Source: Amycolatopsis mongoliensis (GTDB taxonomy: Bacteria; Actinomycetota; Actinomycetes; Mycobacteriales; Pseudonocardiaceae). Taken from it: 64,000 nucleotides of DNA. Numbering within the stretch: position 1 is the stretch's first letter; each line of letters opens with the position of its first letter. Position numbers and translations under genes: made by a program. The DNA is taken from positions 4,402,001-4,466,000 of the forward strand of contig NZ_CP127295.1 in assembly GCF_030285665.1 (NCBI RefSeq), read 5' to 3'. Under the pieces are notes generated by a model. It was not told the origin of the DNA and did not search any database. It saw only the letters and a list, made by a program, of their open reading frames with translations. Shown here one piece after another: positions 1 through 8,881 of this stretch.

Positions 1-1
1 G

Positions 2-430
2 CGCAGCCTGCTGTCCAGTTTGGACGAATTCGTGAAGGGGCTCGACGAGCACCGCACCGAGATCACGCGGGCCATCGAGAGCGTCAACAAGCTGGCGCAG
101 ACGCTCAACGCGCACACCGACCAGATCACCACGACGCTCAACGGCCTGACCCCCGGTATCGGCGTCCTCAACCAGCAGCGGGAGGCGCTGGTCGGGATGC
201 TCAAGTCCCTGGACGGGCTGACCTCGGTCGCCGTCGACACGGTGAACAAGAGCAAGGACGACCTGGTCGCCGACCTGAAAGCCCTCGAACCGCTGCTGCG
301 GCGGCTGGCCGACTCCGGGGACAAGCTGCCGAAGGCGATGGAGATGATCTTCACCTTCCCGTTCCCGGACGCCGCGCTGGACGCCATCCGCGGCGACTAC
401 CTCAACGGGTTCCTCAAGGTGGGCCACTGA
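2..430 (+). CDS. MCE family protein, C-terminal part (MceE-like)
   Basis: This is the 3' end of a gene that begins before the window; 142 codons are visible and the reading frame is open to the first base. The segment is a long amphipathic helical region (heptad-like, rich in L, T, D and K), as in the C-terminal half of Mce proteins, which form the periplasm-spanning lipid conduit of Mce importers. It ends with the motif DAIRGDYLNGFLKV, typical of Mce C-termini. The stop overlaps the next mce start by one base (tgatg), so the two are translationally coupled. Assignment as the fifth gene (E) is inferred from position just before the F-like gene. The signal peptide and MlaD domain lie outside the window. 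Confidence 0.85.
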   Translation, partial: RSLLSSLDEFVKGLDEHRTEITRAIESVNKLAQTLNAHTDQITTTLNGLTPGIGVLNQQREALVGMLKSLDGLTSVAVDTVNKSKDDLVADLKALEPLLRRLADSGDKLPKAMEMIFTFPFPDAALDAIRGDYLNGFLKVGH

Positions 431-1536
431 TGCTGACCCGGTTCGTGCGCGTCCAGGTGACCGCCTTCGTCGTCATCGCCGTCCTCGGCGTCGCCTACGT
501 CGGGGCCACCTACGCGGGCCTCGACAAGGTGTTCTTCGACCGCGGCTACACCGTCCGGGCGCAGTTCCCGACCGGTGGCGGCATCTTCACCAACGCCGAG
601 GTGACCTACCGCGGGGTCCCGATCGGCCGCGTCGGCGAGCTGCGGCTGACCCCGGCCGGGATGGAAGCCGACCTCGAGATCGACGCCGGCACCGCGCCCG
701 TCCCGGCCGACACCGAGGCCGTCGTCGCCGACCGGTCGGCCGTCGGCGAGCAGTACGTCGACCTGCGGCCGCGCACCGACGGCGGCCCGAAGCTGCGGGA
801 CGGGTCCGTGCTCACGCAGGCCGACACGAGGATCCCGCTGCCGGTCGACGTGGTTTTGTCGACAGTGGACTCCTTCGCCAATTCGGTGCCCAAGCCCGCG
901 TTGCGCACGGTCGTCGACGAGCTGTACAACGCGACGTCCGACGCCGGCCCGGCGCTCGACCAGCTCGTCGGCCGCGGCATCGAGTTCGTGCAGGCGGCGA
1001 GCGCGCACGTGGCACCGCTGACCCGGTTCGTCACCGACGCGCACGTCGTGCTCGACACCCAGGTGCAGCAGGCCGGCGCGATCCGCGAGTTCGGCGCCAA
1101 CGCGAAGCTGCTCGCGTCGACGCTCAAGCAGTCCGACGGCGACCTGCGCACGCTCATCCCGGCGGTCCCGGCGGCGGCGAACGAGGTCGGCGCGCTGATC
1201 CGCGACTCCGGGCCCCAGCTGGGCGTGCTGCTGGCCAACCTGCTGACCACCGCGGACGTCCTCGAAGCGCGCCAGGGCGGGCTGCGGCAGCTGCTGATCA
1301 CCGCGCCGGAGGCGGTCGCCGCGGCCGCCGCGGTGGTGCGGCCGGACGGCGCGCACTTCGGGCTGTCGCTGACCTTCTTCGACCCGCCGCCGTGCACCAC
1401 CGGGTACACGACGCCGTACCGCAACGGCCTCGACACTTCGACCGGCCCGCTGAACACGGCCGCGCGCTGCGCGCTGCCGAAGGGCGACCCGACGAACGTG
1501 CGGGGTTCGCAGAACGCACCGGGAGGACGGCCGTGA
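430..1536 (+). CDS. MCE family protein, MceF-like
   Basis: A 368-aa Mce protein, one of the six related subunits that build the lipid or steroid channel of an Mce ABC-type importer. An uncleaved N-terminal membrane segment (about residues 8-30) is followed by the MlaD/MCE domain (about 38-120, with the GVPIGRVGEL core) and a long helical region ending near 300. The C-terminus contains paired Cys around CTTGY and RCALPKG. It starts at ATG 430, one base overlapping the upstream stop. It is the last mce gene before the Mce-associated genes, and the N-terminal motif LTRFVRVQVTAFVVI fits the F position. Its own stop overlaps the next start by 3 bases. Confidence 0.9.
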   Translation: MLTRFVRVQVTAFVVIAVLGVAYVGATYAGLDKVFFDRGYTVRAQFPTGGGIFTNAEVTYRGVPIGRVGELRLTPAGMEADLEIDAGTAPVPADTEAVVADRSAVGEQYVDLRPRTDGGPKLRDGSVLTQADTRIPLPVDVVLSTVDSFANSVPKPALRTVVDELYNATSDAGPALDQLVGRGIEFVQAASAHVAPLTRFVTDAHVVLDTQVQQAGAIREFGANAKLLASTLKQSDGDLRTLIPAVPAAANEVGALIRDSGPQLGVLLANLLTTADVLEARQGGLRQLLITAPEAVAAAAAVVRPDGAHFGLSLTFFDPPPCTTGYTTPYRNGLDTSTGPLNTAARCALPKGDPTNVRGSQNAPGGRP

Positions 1537-2030
1537 GGATCTTCGCGTGGGTGGCCGCGGTCTTGGCGACCGTGGCGGCCGGGTGGTCGGGGTTCACCTG
1601 GTGGCAGGCGGCGCACGACGACGGTGTCGCCCGGGCGGTCGTCCGGGAGGATGCCTTGCAGGCGGGCCGGACCGCCGTCGCCGGACTGACCACTTTGGAC
1701 TACCGGCAGGCGGCGCCGGGGTATCAGCACTGGCTCGAGCTCTCGGGCGGCGCGCTGCACGACGAGCTGGCGCAGGACCGGCAGGGCAGCCTCGACCGGA
1801 TCGCGCAGGCGAAGACCGTCACCACCGGCAAGGTGACCGACGCCGCGGTGACCGAAGTGGACACCGGAGCGGGCACGGCGAAGCTGATCGCCTCGGTCGA
1901 GCTGGTGGTGGCTCCTGAAGGCGGGGACGCCGTGACGAAACGCAACCGGTTCCAGGCCGACCTGACCCGCGGCCCCGACGGCTGGCGGGTTACGGGGCTG
2001 GGTCAGGTCCCGGCGGGGGAGACGCCATGA
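1533..2030 (+). CDS. Mce-associated membrane protein
   Basis: A 165-aa protein starting at GTG 1533, which overlaps the stop of the MceF-like gene (gtga). It has one N-terminal membrane segment (about residues 4-22) followed by an extracytoplasmic alpha+beta domain resembling the NTF2-like fold of Mas/VirB8-like proteins: 'DYRQAAPGYQHWLELSGG', then beta strands ending in DGWRVTGLGQVP. Mas proteins are encoded behind mce operons and stabilise the importer. A longer reading frame begins at 1392, inside the MceF-like coding sequence, and is not a credible start. The next gene overlaps by 4 nt. The family call is confident; the exact role is known only from mycobacterial relatives. Confidence 0.8.
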   Translation: MRIFAWVAAVLATVAAGWSGFTWWQAAHDDGVARAVVREDALQAGRTAVAGLTTLDYRQAAPGYQHWLELSGGALHDELAQDRQGSLDRIAQAKTVTTGKVTDAAVTEVDTGAGTAKLIASVELVVAPEGGDAVTKRNRFQADLTRGPDGWRVTGLGQVPAGETP

Positions 2031-2608
2031 CCGTGCCCACGAAGAAACGCTCGGTCAAGGTCGCCGGGCGTCACCACGACCCGAAGCCGGTCGATACGCC
2101 GGTCGTGCCACCTCGCCGCCGGGCGCCGTGGGTGCTCGCCGCGGTCGCCGTCGTGCTGGCGGGGCTTGCCGGGTGGTTCACGCTCGAAGCGCGGAGCACG
2201 AACTCCGTCGTGGCGCACAACACCGCGCTTTCCGATGTCGCGGGCACCGCGGACGCCGGGAAACAGATCAGTGCCGCGCTCGGCACGCTGTTCTCCTACC
2301 GCTACGACGATCCGGCGAAGAACGAACAGGCGGCGAAGGACCTCCTCACCGGTCCCGCGCTCGCGCAGTACGCGCAGCTCTTCGGAGAGGTCCGGAAGCT
2401 CGCCGCCGACCAGAAACTCGTGGTCACGTCGACCGCGGTGGCGTCCGGGGTGAAACTGCTGGACGGCGACCGCGCGGCGCTGCTGGTGTTCCTCGACCAG
2501 ACCGGAACCCGGGGCGACGGGCAGCGCAGCACCGGTGCCGCCCAACTGAGCGTCACGGCCGAACGCGTGGGCGGGAAGTGGCGGATCACGGGGATGTCCG
2601 CGGCGTGA
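2027..2608 (+). CDS. Mce-associated membrane protein (second)
   Basis: A 193-aa protein starting at ATG 2027 (atga overlap with the preceding gene). A basic cytoplasmic N-terminus (KKRSVKVAGRHHDPK) precedes one membrane helix (about residues 34-54, PWVLAAVAVVLAGLAGWFTL) and a C-terminal extracytoplasmic NTF2-like domain: TLFSYRYDDPAKNEQAAKDL, a central LLVFLDQT strand and the terminal GGKWRITGM. This is the usual pattern for Mas proteins, and a pair of them closing an mce operon is normal. It is the last gene of the visible operon. After it come 242 bp that hold a promoter and an upstream ORF for the polyketide synthase. Confidence 0.8.
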   Translation: MTVPTKKRSVKVAGRHHDPKPVDTPVVPPRRRAPWVLAAVAVVLAGLAGWFTLEARSTNSVVAHNTALSDVAGTADAGKQISAALGTLFSYRYDDPAKNEQAAKDLLTGPALAQYAQLFGEVRKLAADQKLVVTSTAVASGVKLLDGDRAALLVFLDQTGTRGDGQRSTGAAQLSVTAERVGGKWRITGMSAA

Positions 2609-2684
2609 TTGTCACGCCGACAACAGGCGTTGCCCGGTACGCAGTGAACGGAATGACAAAGTATTCCGGCGCATTCTCGATTCG

Positions 2685-2714
2685 TTGACAGGGATTCAAT
2701 GCGGGAAATACGGT
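2685..2714 (+). promoter_or_regulatory. Predicted promoter of the PKS transcript
   Basis: TTGACA at 2685-2690 and TACGGT at 2709-2714 with an 18-bp spacer form a good housekeeping-type promoter; transcription would begin near 2721. The -10 box overlaps GTG 2713, the most upstream in-frame start of the PKS, which argues against that start and in favour of ATG 2851. The promoter would separate the PKS from the mce operon. It is predicted from hexamer match and position only. Confidence 0.5.
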
Positions 2715-2752
2715 GAATCACCGATACGCCGCGAGAAATGCGCGAGGAATCC

Positions 2753-2854
2753 ATGCTCACGAGTTCTGCACTCCGGTCTGCTTCGGACGAACGCGGGTGC
2801 CCGGTGCCGACGGTCGATATCGTCGAATCGCGCACCCCGGACGGCCTGCGATGA
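2753..2854 (+). CDS. Small upstream ORF coupled to the PKS
   Basis: A 33-aa ORF, ATG 2753 to TGA 2854, preceded by GAGGA six bases upstream. It ends in ATGA, so its stop overlaps the PKS start at 2851. The PKS start itself has no convincing Shine-Dalgarno sequence, which would be explained if ribosomes terminate on this ORF and restart on the PKS. The peptide (MLTSSALRSASDERGC then PVPTVDIVESRTPDGLR) resembles nothing I recognise and is probably not functional as a protein. The predicted promoter lies upstream, so the ORF would be on the PKS mRNA. Conservation in relatives would decide. Confidence 0.5.
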   Translation: MLTSSALRSASDERGCPVPTVDIVESRTPDGLR

Positions 2855-5800
2855 CCGACCCCGGTGAGCTGCGCCGCTGGCTCACCGAGCGGATCGCCGG
2901 GCTCGCCGGGCTCGCGCCGGACCTGGTCGACGCCCGGGTCCCGCTGGCCGAGCTGGGCCTGTCGTCGCGGGACGCGGTGACCGTCGCCGCCGAACTGGGC
3001 GAGCTGCTCGGTCGGGAACCCGACCTCGGCCTGCTCGGCCGGTACCCCTCGATCGCCGCGCTGGCCGCGGCGCTGGCCGAGTCCCGGCCGCGACCCCGGG
3101 CGGGTGAACCGGTGGCCGTGCTCGGCGTCGGCTGCCGGTTTCCGGGGGGCATCGAGTCGCCGGACCAGCTCTGGCGCGCGCTGCTCACCGGCTCCGACGT
3201 CACCGGCACCGTGCCGCCGGACCGCCGTCCGTGGTTCGAGGCGGAATTCCGCGGCGCGTTCCTGACTGACGTCGCGGGGTTCGACGCCGCCTTCTTCGGG
3301 ATCGACCCGGCCGAAGCGGCGGCGATGGACCCGAGGCAGCGGATCCTCCTGGAGACGGCGTGGGCGGCGCTCGAACACGCGGGCATCGCACCCGGGAGGC
3401 TGCGCGGCAGCCGGACCGGCGTGTTCGCCGGTGTCTCGGCGGCGGACTCGGCGCGGTTCACCGACGCCGGGGCGGCCGCGTCGCTGATCGCGAACGGGGT
3501 GTCGGAGAGGTTCGACCTGCGCGGACCCAGCATGGTGGTGGACACGGCGGGCTCGGCGGCGCTGGTGGCGGTCCACCAGGCGGTTCGGGCGCTGGCCGCG
3601 GGGGAGGCCGACCTGGCGCTGGCGGCGGGGGTCCACGTGCTGTTCGCCCCGCCGGACGACGGCGTCGTGCCGGGCGAGGGGTGCGGAGTGGTGGTGCTGA
3701 AACGGCTGGCGGACGCCCGCCGCGACGGCGACCGCGTGCTGGCGGTGATCCGCGGCAGCGCGGCCGGGTGGTCCGCCGGTCCGAACATGCGCGAGGTGCT
3801 CGCCGACGCGCACGCCGTGGCCGGATCGGACCTGCCCACTGTGGACTACATCGAGACGCGGGGTGGTCCGGACGAGGCTTTCGAGGTGATGGCCGGCGGA
3901 GCCCGCGATCCGCGACGGCCACTGCTGGCGGGGTCGGCGAGCACGGTGTTCGGCCACCTCGCCGCGGCGTCGGGGATCCTCGGGCTGATCAAGGTGGTCC
4001 TGGCCCTGTGGCACGACCGGCTCCCGCCCTCACCTGGGGACGCCGCACTCCCTCTGTCCCGTGTGGACAAACCGGCGGACTGGCCGCGGTACGCCGGCAC
4101 CGCCCGCGCCGGCGTCTCGGCGTTCGGCTCCGGCGGCACGGGAGCGCACGTCGTGCTCGAGGAATGGCCGAAACCGCTCGAACCCGCCACGCCCGGCTCG
4201 CGGTGGAACGGCCGGCCACAGGTCTTCACGGTGTCGGGCCGGTCGGAGCCGGCCCTGCGCCGCCGGGCCGGCGAGCTGGCGGACTGGCTCACCGGGCCCG
4301 GCCGGGGGACCGCGCCGGGCGACCTGGCCGCGACACTCGCCCGGCGCCGGGAGCAGCTGCCGCTGCGGGCCGCCGTCGTCACGTCGTCCCGCGCCGCACT
4401 GGCCGCGGGCCTGCGGGCCGTCGCCGGCGGCGGGACCACGGCGGACGTCGTGCGGGGTACGGCCGGGCGCGAGCTGCCGCGCCCGGTCTTCGTGTTCTCG
4501 GGGGCCGGCTCGCAGTGGCCGGCGATGGGACGGCGGATGCTGGGCGCCGAGCCGGAGTTCCGGGCCGCGGTGGCCGCGCTCGAGCCGGTGTTCCTGGCCA
4601 AGGCGGGGTTCTCGCTGCGGGGCGCGTTGCGCCGGCCGCTCGGCGACCCGGCCGTCGTGCCGCCGCTGGTGTTCGGCCTGCAGGTCGCCCTGGCGGGGTG
4701 GTGGCGGGCACACGGCGTCGAGCCCGCCGCCGTGCTCGGGCAGTCGGCGGGCGAGATCGCGGCGGCCGTCGTCGCCGGCGTGCTGGACGCCGAGACCGGG
4801 CTCGACATCGTCGTCAGCCGGGCGAACCTGCTCTCGGAGCTGCCCGCCGGTGCGATGGCCGTCGTCGAGCTGTCCGCCGCCGAGGTGCTCGAACTGGGGT
4901 TCCCGGGCGTCACGGTCGTCGAACACGCGTCGCCGGCGCAGTGCACGGTCACCGGCGGCGCCGAGCACGTCGCCGCGCTGGTGTCCTATGTGGACGGACG
5001 TGGGCGGATGGCGCGCCTGCTGGCCGGAACCGGGCACTCGGCCGCCGTCGACCCGATCCTCGGCCGGTTCCGCGCCGGGCTCGGTCAGCTGCGGCCGGTG
5101 CCGCCGGCGACGGCGTACTACTCGAGCGTGCTCGACGACCCGCGCGCGGTGCCGACCTTCGACGCCGGCTACTGGACCGCCAACCTGCGGCGTCCGGTCC
5201 GGTTCACCCAGGCGGTCGCGGCCGCCGTCGCCGACGGGCACCGCTGGTTCGTCGAGGTCTCGCCGCACCCGATCGCACTGCCGGCCGTCGAGCAGACCGC
5301 GGCCGGCGTCCGGACGCTGCCCACCCTGAGCCGGCGCGACGGTGAAGAAAACGCTTTCGCGCGTTCGCTGGCCGAACTGCACGCGGCCGGGCACCCGGCG
5401 GTGCTCGGCCGGCGGTACCCGGAGGCGCCCGTGCTCGACCTGCCCCCGCCCCCGTGGGAACACCGGACGTTCCGGCCGCCCCGGCGCAGCGCCGGCCATC
5501 CGCTGCTCGGCACCCGTGTCGAGGTGCCGGACGAGGGCAGGCACCTGTGGCAGGCGACGATCGCGCCGGACGCGCCCGCGTGGCTGGGCGAGCACCGGGT
5601 GCACGACGTCCCGGTGTTCCCGGCGACCGGGTTCCTGGAGCTGTTCCTGGCCGGCGCCCGGGAGCTGTTCGGCACCGGTCGCGTCCGGGTCGACGTCCTC
5701 GAAGTGCACCGGACGCTCGCGGTGACCGGGGAAACGCTGCTCAGCACGGAGATCCGGGCCGACGGCACCGCCGTGGTGCGGGCGAAGACCGGCGCGGGCT

Positions 5801-7638
5801 GGGTGCGGCACGCGACGGCGTGGGTCTCGGCCGACACCGAACCCGCTCCTCTTGCACTGTCCGAAGTGGAGGATCCCGTTCGCGCGGCGGTGACCCCGTC
5901 ACCGCCGGGGTACGCGCTGCACCCGGTCCTGGCCGGCAGCTGCGTGCGCGCGCTGACCGGCAGCCGCCCGCCGGCCGGGTTCGGCCGGGTCCGCCTGCTC
6001 GGCGACCCGAGCCGGGGCGTGCGGTGCGAGGCGGCGCCGGCCGACGGGGTCGTCCAGCTCGTCACGGAGGACGCCGAAGTCGTCGTCGACTTCGGTGACG
6101 TCCGCGCCCAGGCCGGGGGCGGCGTGCCGCTCGCCGCCCGCGTGTTCGGGACGGCGTGGCCGCAAGTGCCGCTGCCCCCGGTCCCGCCGGCGGGACCGGG
6201 TTCGTGGCTGCTGCTCACCGACGAGCACCCGGCCGCGCTCGGCCGGGCCGTCGCGCTCGCCCTCGCACTGGCCGCCGCCGGGGACGAGGCGCTTTCCCTG
6301 CCGCAGGACGACCTCGGCGAGCTGCCGGGGTTCCTGGCCGAGCGGCCGGTGCGCGGCGTCGTCTTCCTCGCCGGAGCGCCCCACGCCTACCGCGATCCCG
6401 TGGACGCCCAGGACCTGCTGCGCACCGTCCGCTCGGTGCTCGCCCGCCTCGGGCCCGGCGTCCGGTTCCACCTGGTCACGCAGTCGGGCGGCGAGCCGGG
6501 GCTGGCGTTCCTGCGCGGCCTGGTGCGGGTGCTCGCCTTCGACCGGCCGGGGTTGCGGGCGACGCTCGTCGACTGCGACGCCCGGTCACCGGTGGACGTT
6601 CTCGCTCGCGAGCTGCGCTCGGACGCACCGGACGACGAGGTGTGCTGGCGCCACGGCGTCCGGTACGCGGCCCGGTTGACCCGCGTGCCGCTCGTCGACG
6701 GCGGGTCGACCGGCCCGGGCGCGTACGTGATCACCGGCGGCTTCGGTGCGCTGGGCTCGGCCACCGCGCGCTGGCTGGCGGGCAACGGCGCGACCCGGAT
6801 CGTCCTTTGCGGACGGTCGGGCGGGGAGGCTGGACTGTCCGGAGTGGACGTCGTGACCGTCACCGGTGACATCGCGGAACCCGGTGTCGCGGAACGGCTC
6901 GTCGCCGCGGCCACCGCGGACGGGCTGCCGCTGCGGGGAATCGTGCACGCGGCGGGCGTCCCCGGCGACGACGTCTCGGCCGTGTGGCGGCCCAAGGTGC
7001 TCGGTGCGCGGCGGCTGCACGAAGCGACCGCCGACACCCCACCGGACTGGTGGCTGACGTATTCGTCGTCGGCGGCGCTGGTCGGCGCGCCCGCCCGGAC
7101 GGCCCTCGCGACCGCGGACGCGTGGCTGGACGCGTTCGCCGCCTGGCGTCGCTCGCGCGGGCTGCCCGCGACGACGGTGAACTGGGGCGCGGACCCCGTG
7201 CTGGACCCGTTGCCGGTGGCCGAAGGACTCGACGCCCTGCCCGCGGTGCTCGGTGCGGACCGGCCGTCGGCCGGGATCGGCCGGCTCGACGCGGGCCGCG
7301 TCGCCGGGCTGTTCCCGGAACTCCTCCGACGGCCGTTCTTCTCCGAAGTGCTGACGGGCGTTCCCGCGACCGCGCCCGAGCGGCTCGCGGACCTCGTCGC
7401 CGGGCTGCTCGGCGGCCCGGTGCCCCGGGACGTGCCGCTGGTCGAGCTGGGCCTGGACTCCCTGACGGCGATGCGGGCGCGGGCGGCGGCCGAGCGCGAG
7501 TTCGGCGTCACGCTACCGGTGCCGCTGCTCCTGCGGGGCGCGAGCCTGGACGACCTCGCCGGGTACGTGACGGGTACACCGGTCCCCGCGCCCGAGCGGC
7601 CGGCGCGGGTGCTGCGGCCGGACGAGCCGACGCTCTAG
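2851..7638 (+). CDS. Type I polyketide synthase, ACP-KS-AT-DH-KR-ACP, with degenerate KS, DH and KR
   Basis: A 1595-aa single-module PKS. An N-terminal ACP has the starter-type motif GLSSRDAV (Ser39), as in Pks13 and PpsA. The KS (from about residue 86) has Gly234 where the catalytic Cys of DTACSS belongs, Arg337 for the first His with HGTGT collapsed to RGGP, and Ser364 for the Lys of KSNIGH; only His369 remains. The AT (about 545-800) keeps Ser632 in GQSAG (usually GHSxG) and His729. The DH keeps His915, but the partner Asp is Gly1029. The KR has the NADP motif TGGFGALG (1295-1302) and Lys1382, but Leu1419 replaces the catalytic Tyr and Asp1423 the Asn. The C-terminal ACP has Ser1537 in GLDSLTAM. 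No thioesterase is present. The start was chosen from the uORF overlap and the promoter position. The product is unknown; the protein may act as an acyl loader or carrier. Confidence 0.9.
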   Translation: MTDPGELRRWLTERIAGLAGLAPDLVDARVPLAELGLSSRDAVTVAAELGELLGREPDLGLLGRYPSIAALAAALAESRPRPRAGEPVAVLGVGCRFPGGIESPDQLWRALLTGSDVTGTVPPDRRPWFEAEFRGAFLTDVAGFDAAFFGIDPAEAAAMDPRQRILLETAWAALEHAGIAPGRLRGSRTGVFAGVSAADSARFTDAGAAASLIANGVSERFDLRGPSMVVDTAGSAALVAVHQAVRALAAGEADLALAAGVHVLFAPPDDGVVPGEGCGVVVLKRLADARRDGDRVLAVIRGSAAGWSAGPNMREVLADAHAVAGSDLPTVDYIETRGGPDEAFEVMAGGARDPRRPLLAGSASTVFGHLAAASGILGLIKVVLALWHDRLPPSPGDAALPLSRVDKPADWPRYAGTARAGVSAFGSGGTGAHVVLEEWPKPLEPATPGSRWNGRPQVFTVSGRSEPALRRRAGELADWLTGPGRGTAPGDLAATLARRREQLPLRAAVVTSSRAALAAGLRAVAGGGTTADVVRGTAGRELPRPVFVFSGAGSQWPAMGRRMLGAEPEFRAAVAALEPVFLAKAGFSLRGALRRPLGDPAVVPPLVFGLQVALAGWWRAHGVEPAAVLGQSAGEIAAAVVAGVLDAETGLDIVVSRANLLSELPAGAMAVVELSAAEVLELGFPGVTVVEHASPAQCTVTGGAEHVAALVSYVDGRGRMARLLAGTGHSAAVDPILGRFRAGLGQLRPVPPATAYYSSVLDDPRAVPTFDAGYWTANLRRPVRFTQAVAAAVADGHRWFVEVSPHPIALPAVEQTAAGVRTLPTLSRRDGEENAFARSLAELHAAGHPAVLGRRYPEAPVLDLPPPPWEHRTFRPPRRSAGHPLLGTRVEVPDEGRHLWQATIAPDAPAWLGEHRVHDVPVFPATGFLELFLAGARELFGTGRVRVDVLEVHRTLAVTGETLLSTEIRADGTAVVRAKTGAGWVRHATAWVSADTEPAPLALSEVEDPVRAAVTPSPPGYALHPVLAGSCVRALTGSRPPAGFGRVRLLGDPSRGVRCEAAPADGVVQLVTEDAEVVVDFGDVRAQAGGGVPLAARVFGTAWPQVPLPPVPPAGPGSWLLLTDEHPAALGRAVALALALAAAGDEALSLPQDDLGELPGFLAERPVRGVVFLAGAPHAYRDPVDAQDLLRTVRSVLARLGPGVRFHLVTQSGGEPGLAFLRGLVRVLAFDRPGLRATLVDCDARSPVDVLARELRSDAPDDEVCWRHGVRYAARLTRVPLVDGGSTGPGAYVITGGFGALGSATARWLAGNGATRIVLCGRSGGEAGLSGVDVVTVTGDIAEPGVAERLVAAATADGLPLRGIVHAAGVPGDDVSAVWRPKVLGARRLHEATADTPPDWWLTYSSSAALVGAPARTALATADAWLDAFAAWRRSRGLPATTVNWGADPVLDPLPVAEGLDALPAVLGADRPSAGIGRLDAGRVAGLFPELLRRPFFSEVLTGVPATAPERLADLVAGLLGGPVPRDVPLVELGLDSLTAMRARAAAEREFGVTLPVPLLLRGASLDDLAGYVTGTPVPAPERPARVLRPDEPTL

Positions 7639-7652
7639 CGTCACGCGTCGCC

Positions 7653-8849
7653 CTAGGTCAGGGTGGCGCGGAGGGCGAGGATCATCTCGAAGCGGTCGTC
7701 CGGATCCCGCAGGTGGTCCGCGAACAACGTCTCCAGCTCCTGGGCCCGGGCGCGGACCGTCTGGGGGTGGATCGCCAGGCGGTCGGCGACCTCGCGGACG
7801 TTGCCGCACGTCTCCAGCCAGGCCAGCAGCGTCCCCGCCAGGCGGTTGTACTGCTTGGGGTTCAACGCCGTCAGCGGGGCCAGCCGGCGCCGGGACACCT
7901 CGGTCGCGAGGAACGGCTCCTTGCACAGCCACAACGTCGCCAGGTGGTCTTCGCACCAGGTCAGGGGCTCGTCCGGGAGGACGTCGGCCGCCACCAGGCG
8001 CAACGCCTCCTGCGCCGTCGCCAGGGAACGGCCCGCCTGACGCGGGGGCACCGGAGGACCGACCGCGGCCCGGTGACCGGCCAGGGCCGCGATCAACGCG
8101 GAACGGTCCGAAGGCACCGGCAGCAGCAGCCGCGGCGTCCCGTCTTCCAAGTCCTCCAGCGCGTCCAGCCCGGTGACGTCCGCCGGGCCGGCCAAGGCCA
8201 CCGCGACCAGCCGGTGCGGCAACGGCCAGTCCGCCGCCGTCGCCGCTTCCTGGACCGTCCGCGACGGTGCCGGCGGGTCGGCCAGCAGCAGGTCGAGCAG
8301 CCGGCGGCGACGGCGTTCCAGCGCGCCCGCCGCGCGGGCCTGCGCCGCCGCGTGCCCTTCGATCGACAACGCCGACAGCTCGTCGATGTAGGCGAAGATC
8401 GCCTCGGCCAGCAGGCACAGCGTCGCCGACGGCACGCCCGCCCGCGTCCCCACCTCGGCCATCCGCCGCCAGGTCACGCGCGCGCCGACCCGGTACGCCG
8501 CCTGCAGGACGTCGAGGTTGCGGCCCTGCGCGAGCTCGTGCACGCCGAGCCCGACGAACAGCTTCCGCCGCGAGTCCGGCACCGGCCCGGACGCGGCGAT
8601 CCGGTCGATGAACTGCAGGATCGCCGCCTGCACGCCGGCCCGCAGCGCCTTGCCGAAGGCGCCGTCGAGCGGCCGCGCGTAGTCCGGGATGGTCCGCTGG
8701 ATCTCGCGCAGCACCTCGTCGGCGACGTCGAGCATCCGCGGCCGGAACACCGCGGCCAGCTCCCGGGGGAGCAGGGCCCACAGCTGTCCCGGCCGGCCGT
8801 CGCCGCTCAGCATCGGCCCGAAGGCCGATTCGCCGGACGGTCCCGTCAC
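7653..8849 (-). CDS. PucR-type transcriptional regulator (paralogue 1)
   Basis: A 398-aa regulator with the PucR/CdaR layout. The N-terminal helical sensor region contains LPRELAAVFRPRM, GRNLDVLQAAYRVGARVTW and AEAIFAYIDELSALSIEGH. A variable middle follows, then a C-terminal HTH (about residues 345-390) with NVREVADRLAIHPQTVRAR. GTG 8849 is taken as start because AAGGAG lies about 11 bases upstream; GTG 8858 is an alternative but sits only 2 bases from that site. It lies 32 bp downstream of paralogue 2 on the same strand and probably shares its transcript. Its 3' end faces the PKS stop across 14 bp. The effector is unknown. Confidence 0.85.
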   Translation of the reverse strand: MTGPSGESAFGPMLSGDGRPGQLWALLPRELAAVFRPRMLDVADEVLREIQRTIPDYARPLDGAFGKALRAGVQAAILQFIDRIAASGPVPDSRRKLFVGLGVHELAQGRNLDVLQAAYRVGARVTWRRMAEVGTRAGVPSATLCLLAEAIFAYIDELSALSIEGHAAAQARAAGALERRRRRLLDLLLADPPAPSRTVQEAATAADWPLPHRLVAVALAGPADVTGLDALEDLEDGTPRLLLPVPSDRSALIAALAGHRAAVGPPVPPRQAGRSLATAQEALRLVAADVLPDEPLTWCEDHLATLWLCKEPFLATEVSRRRLAPLTALNPKQYNRLAGTLLAWLETCGNVREVADRLAIHPQTVRARAQELETLFADHLRDPDDRFEMILALRATLT

Positions 8850-8881
8850 TAGTCTCACCACTCCTTCGGGATGAGCCGATC

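Noticed and set aside
397..1760. Long open frames antisense to the mce genes, and similar ones opposite most other genes
   Set aside because: They are Arg/Gly/Pro/Ala-rich products of GC-biased third positions, with no domains and no ribosome binding sites.
2713..2850. N-terminal extension of the PKS from GTG 2713
   Set aside because: The codon overlaps the predicted -10 box, the 46 added residues look like untranslated sequence, and the small ORF overlap supports ATG 2851.
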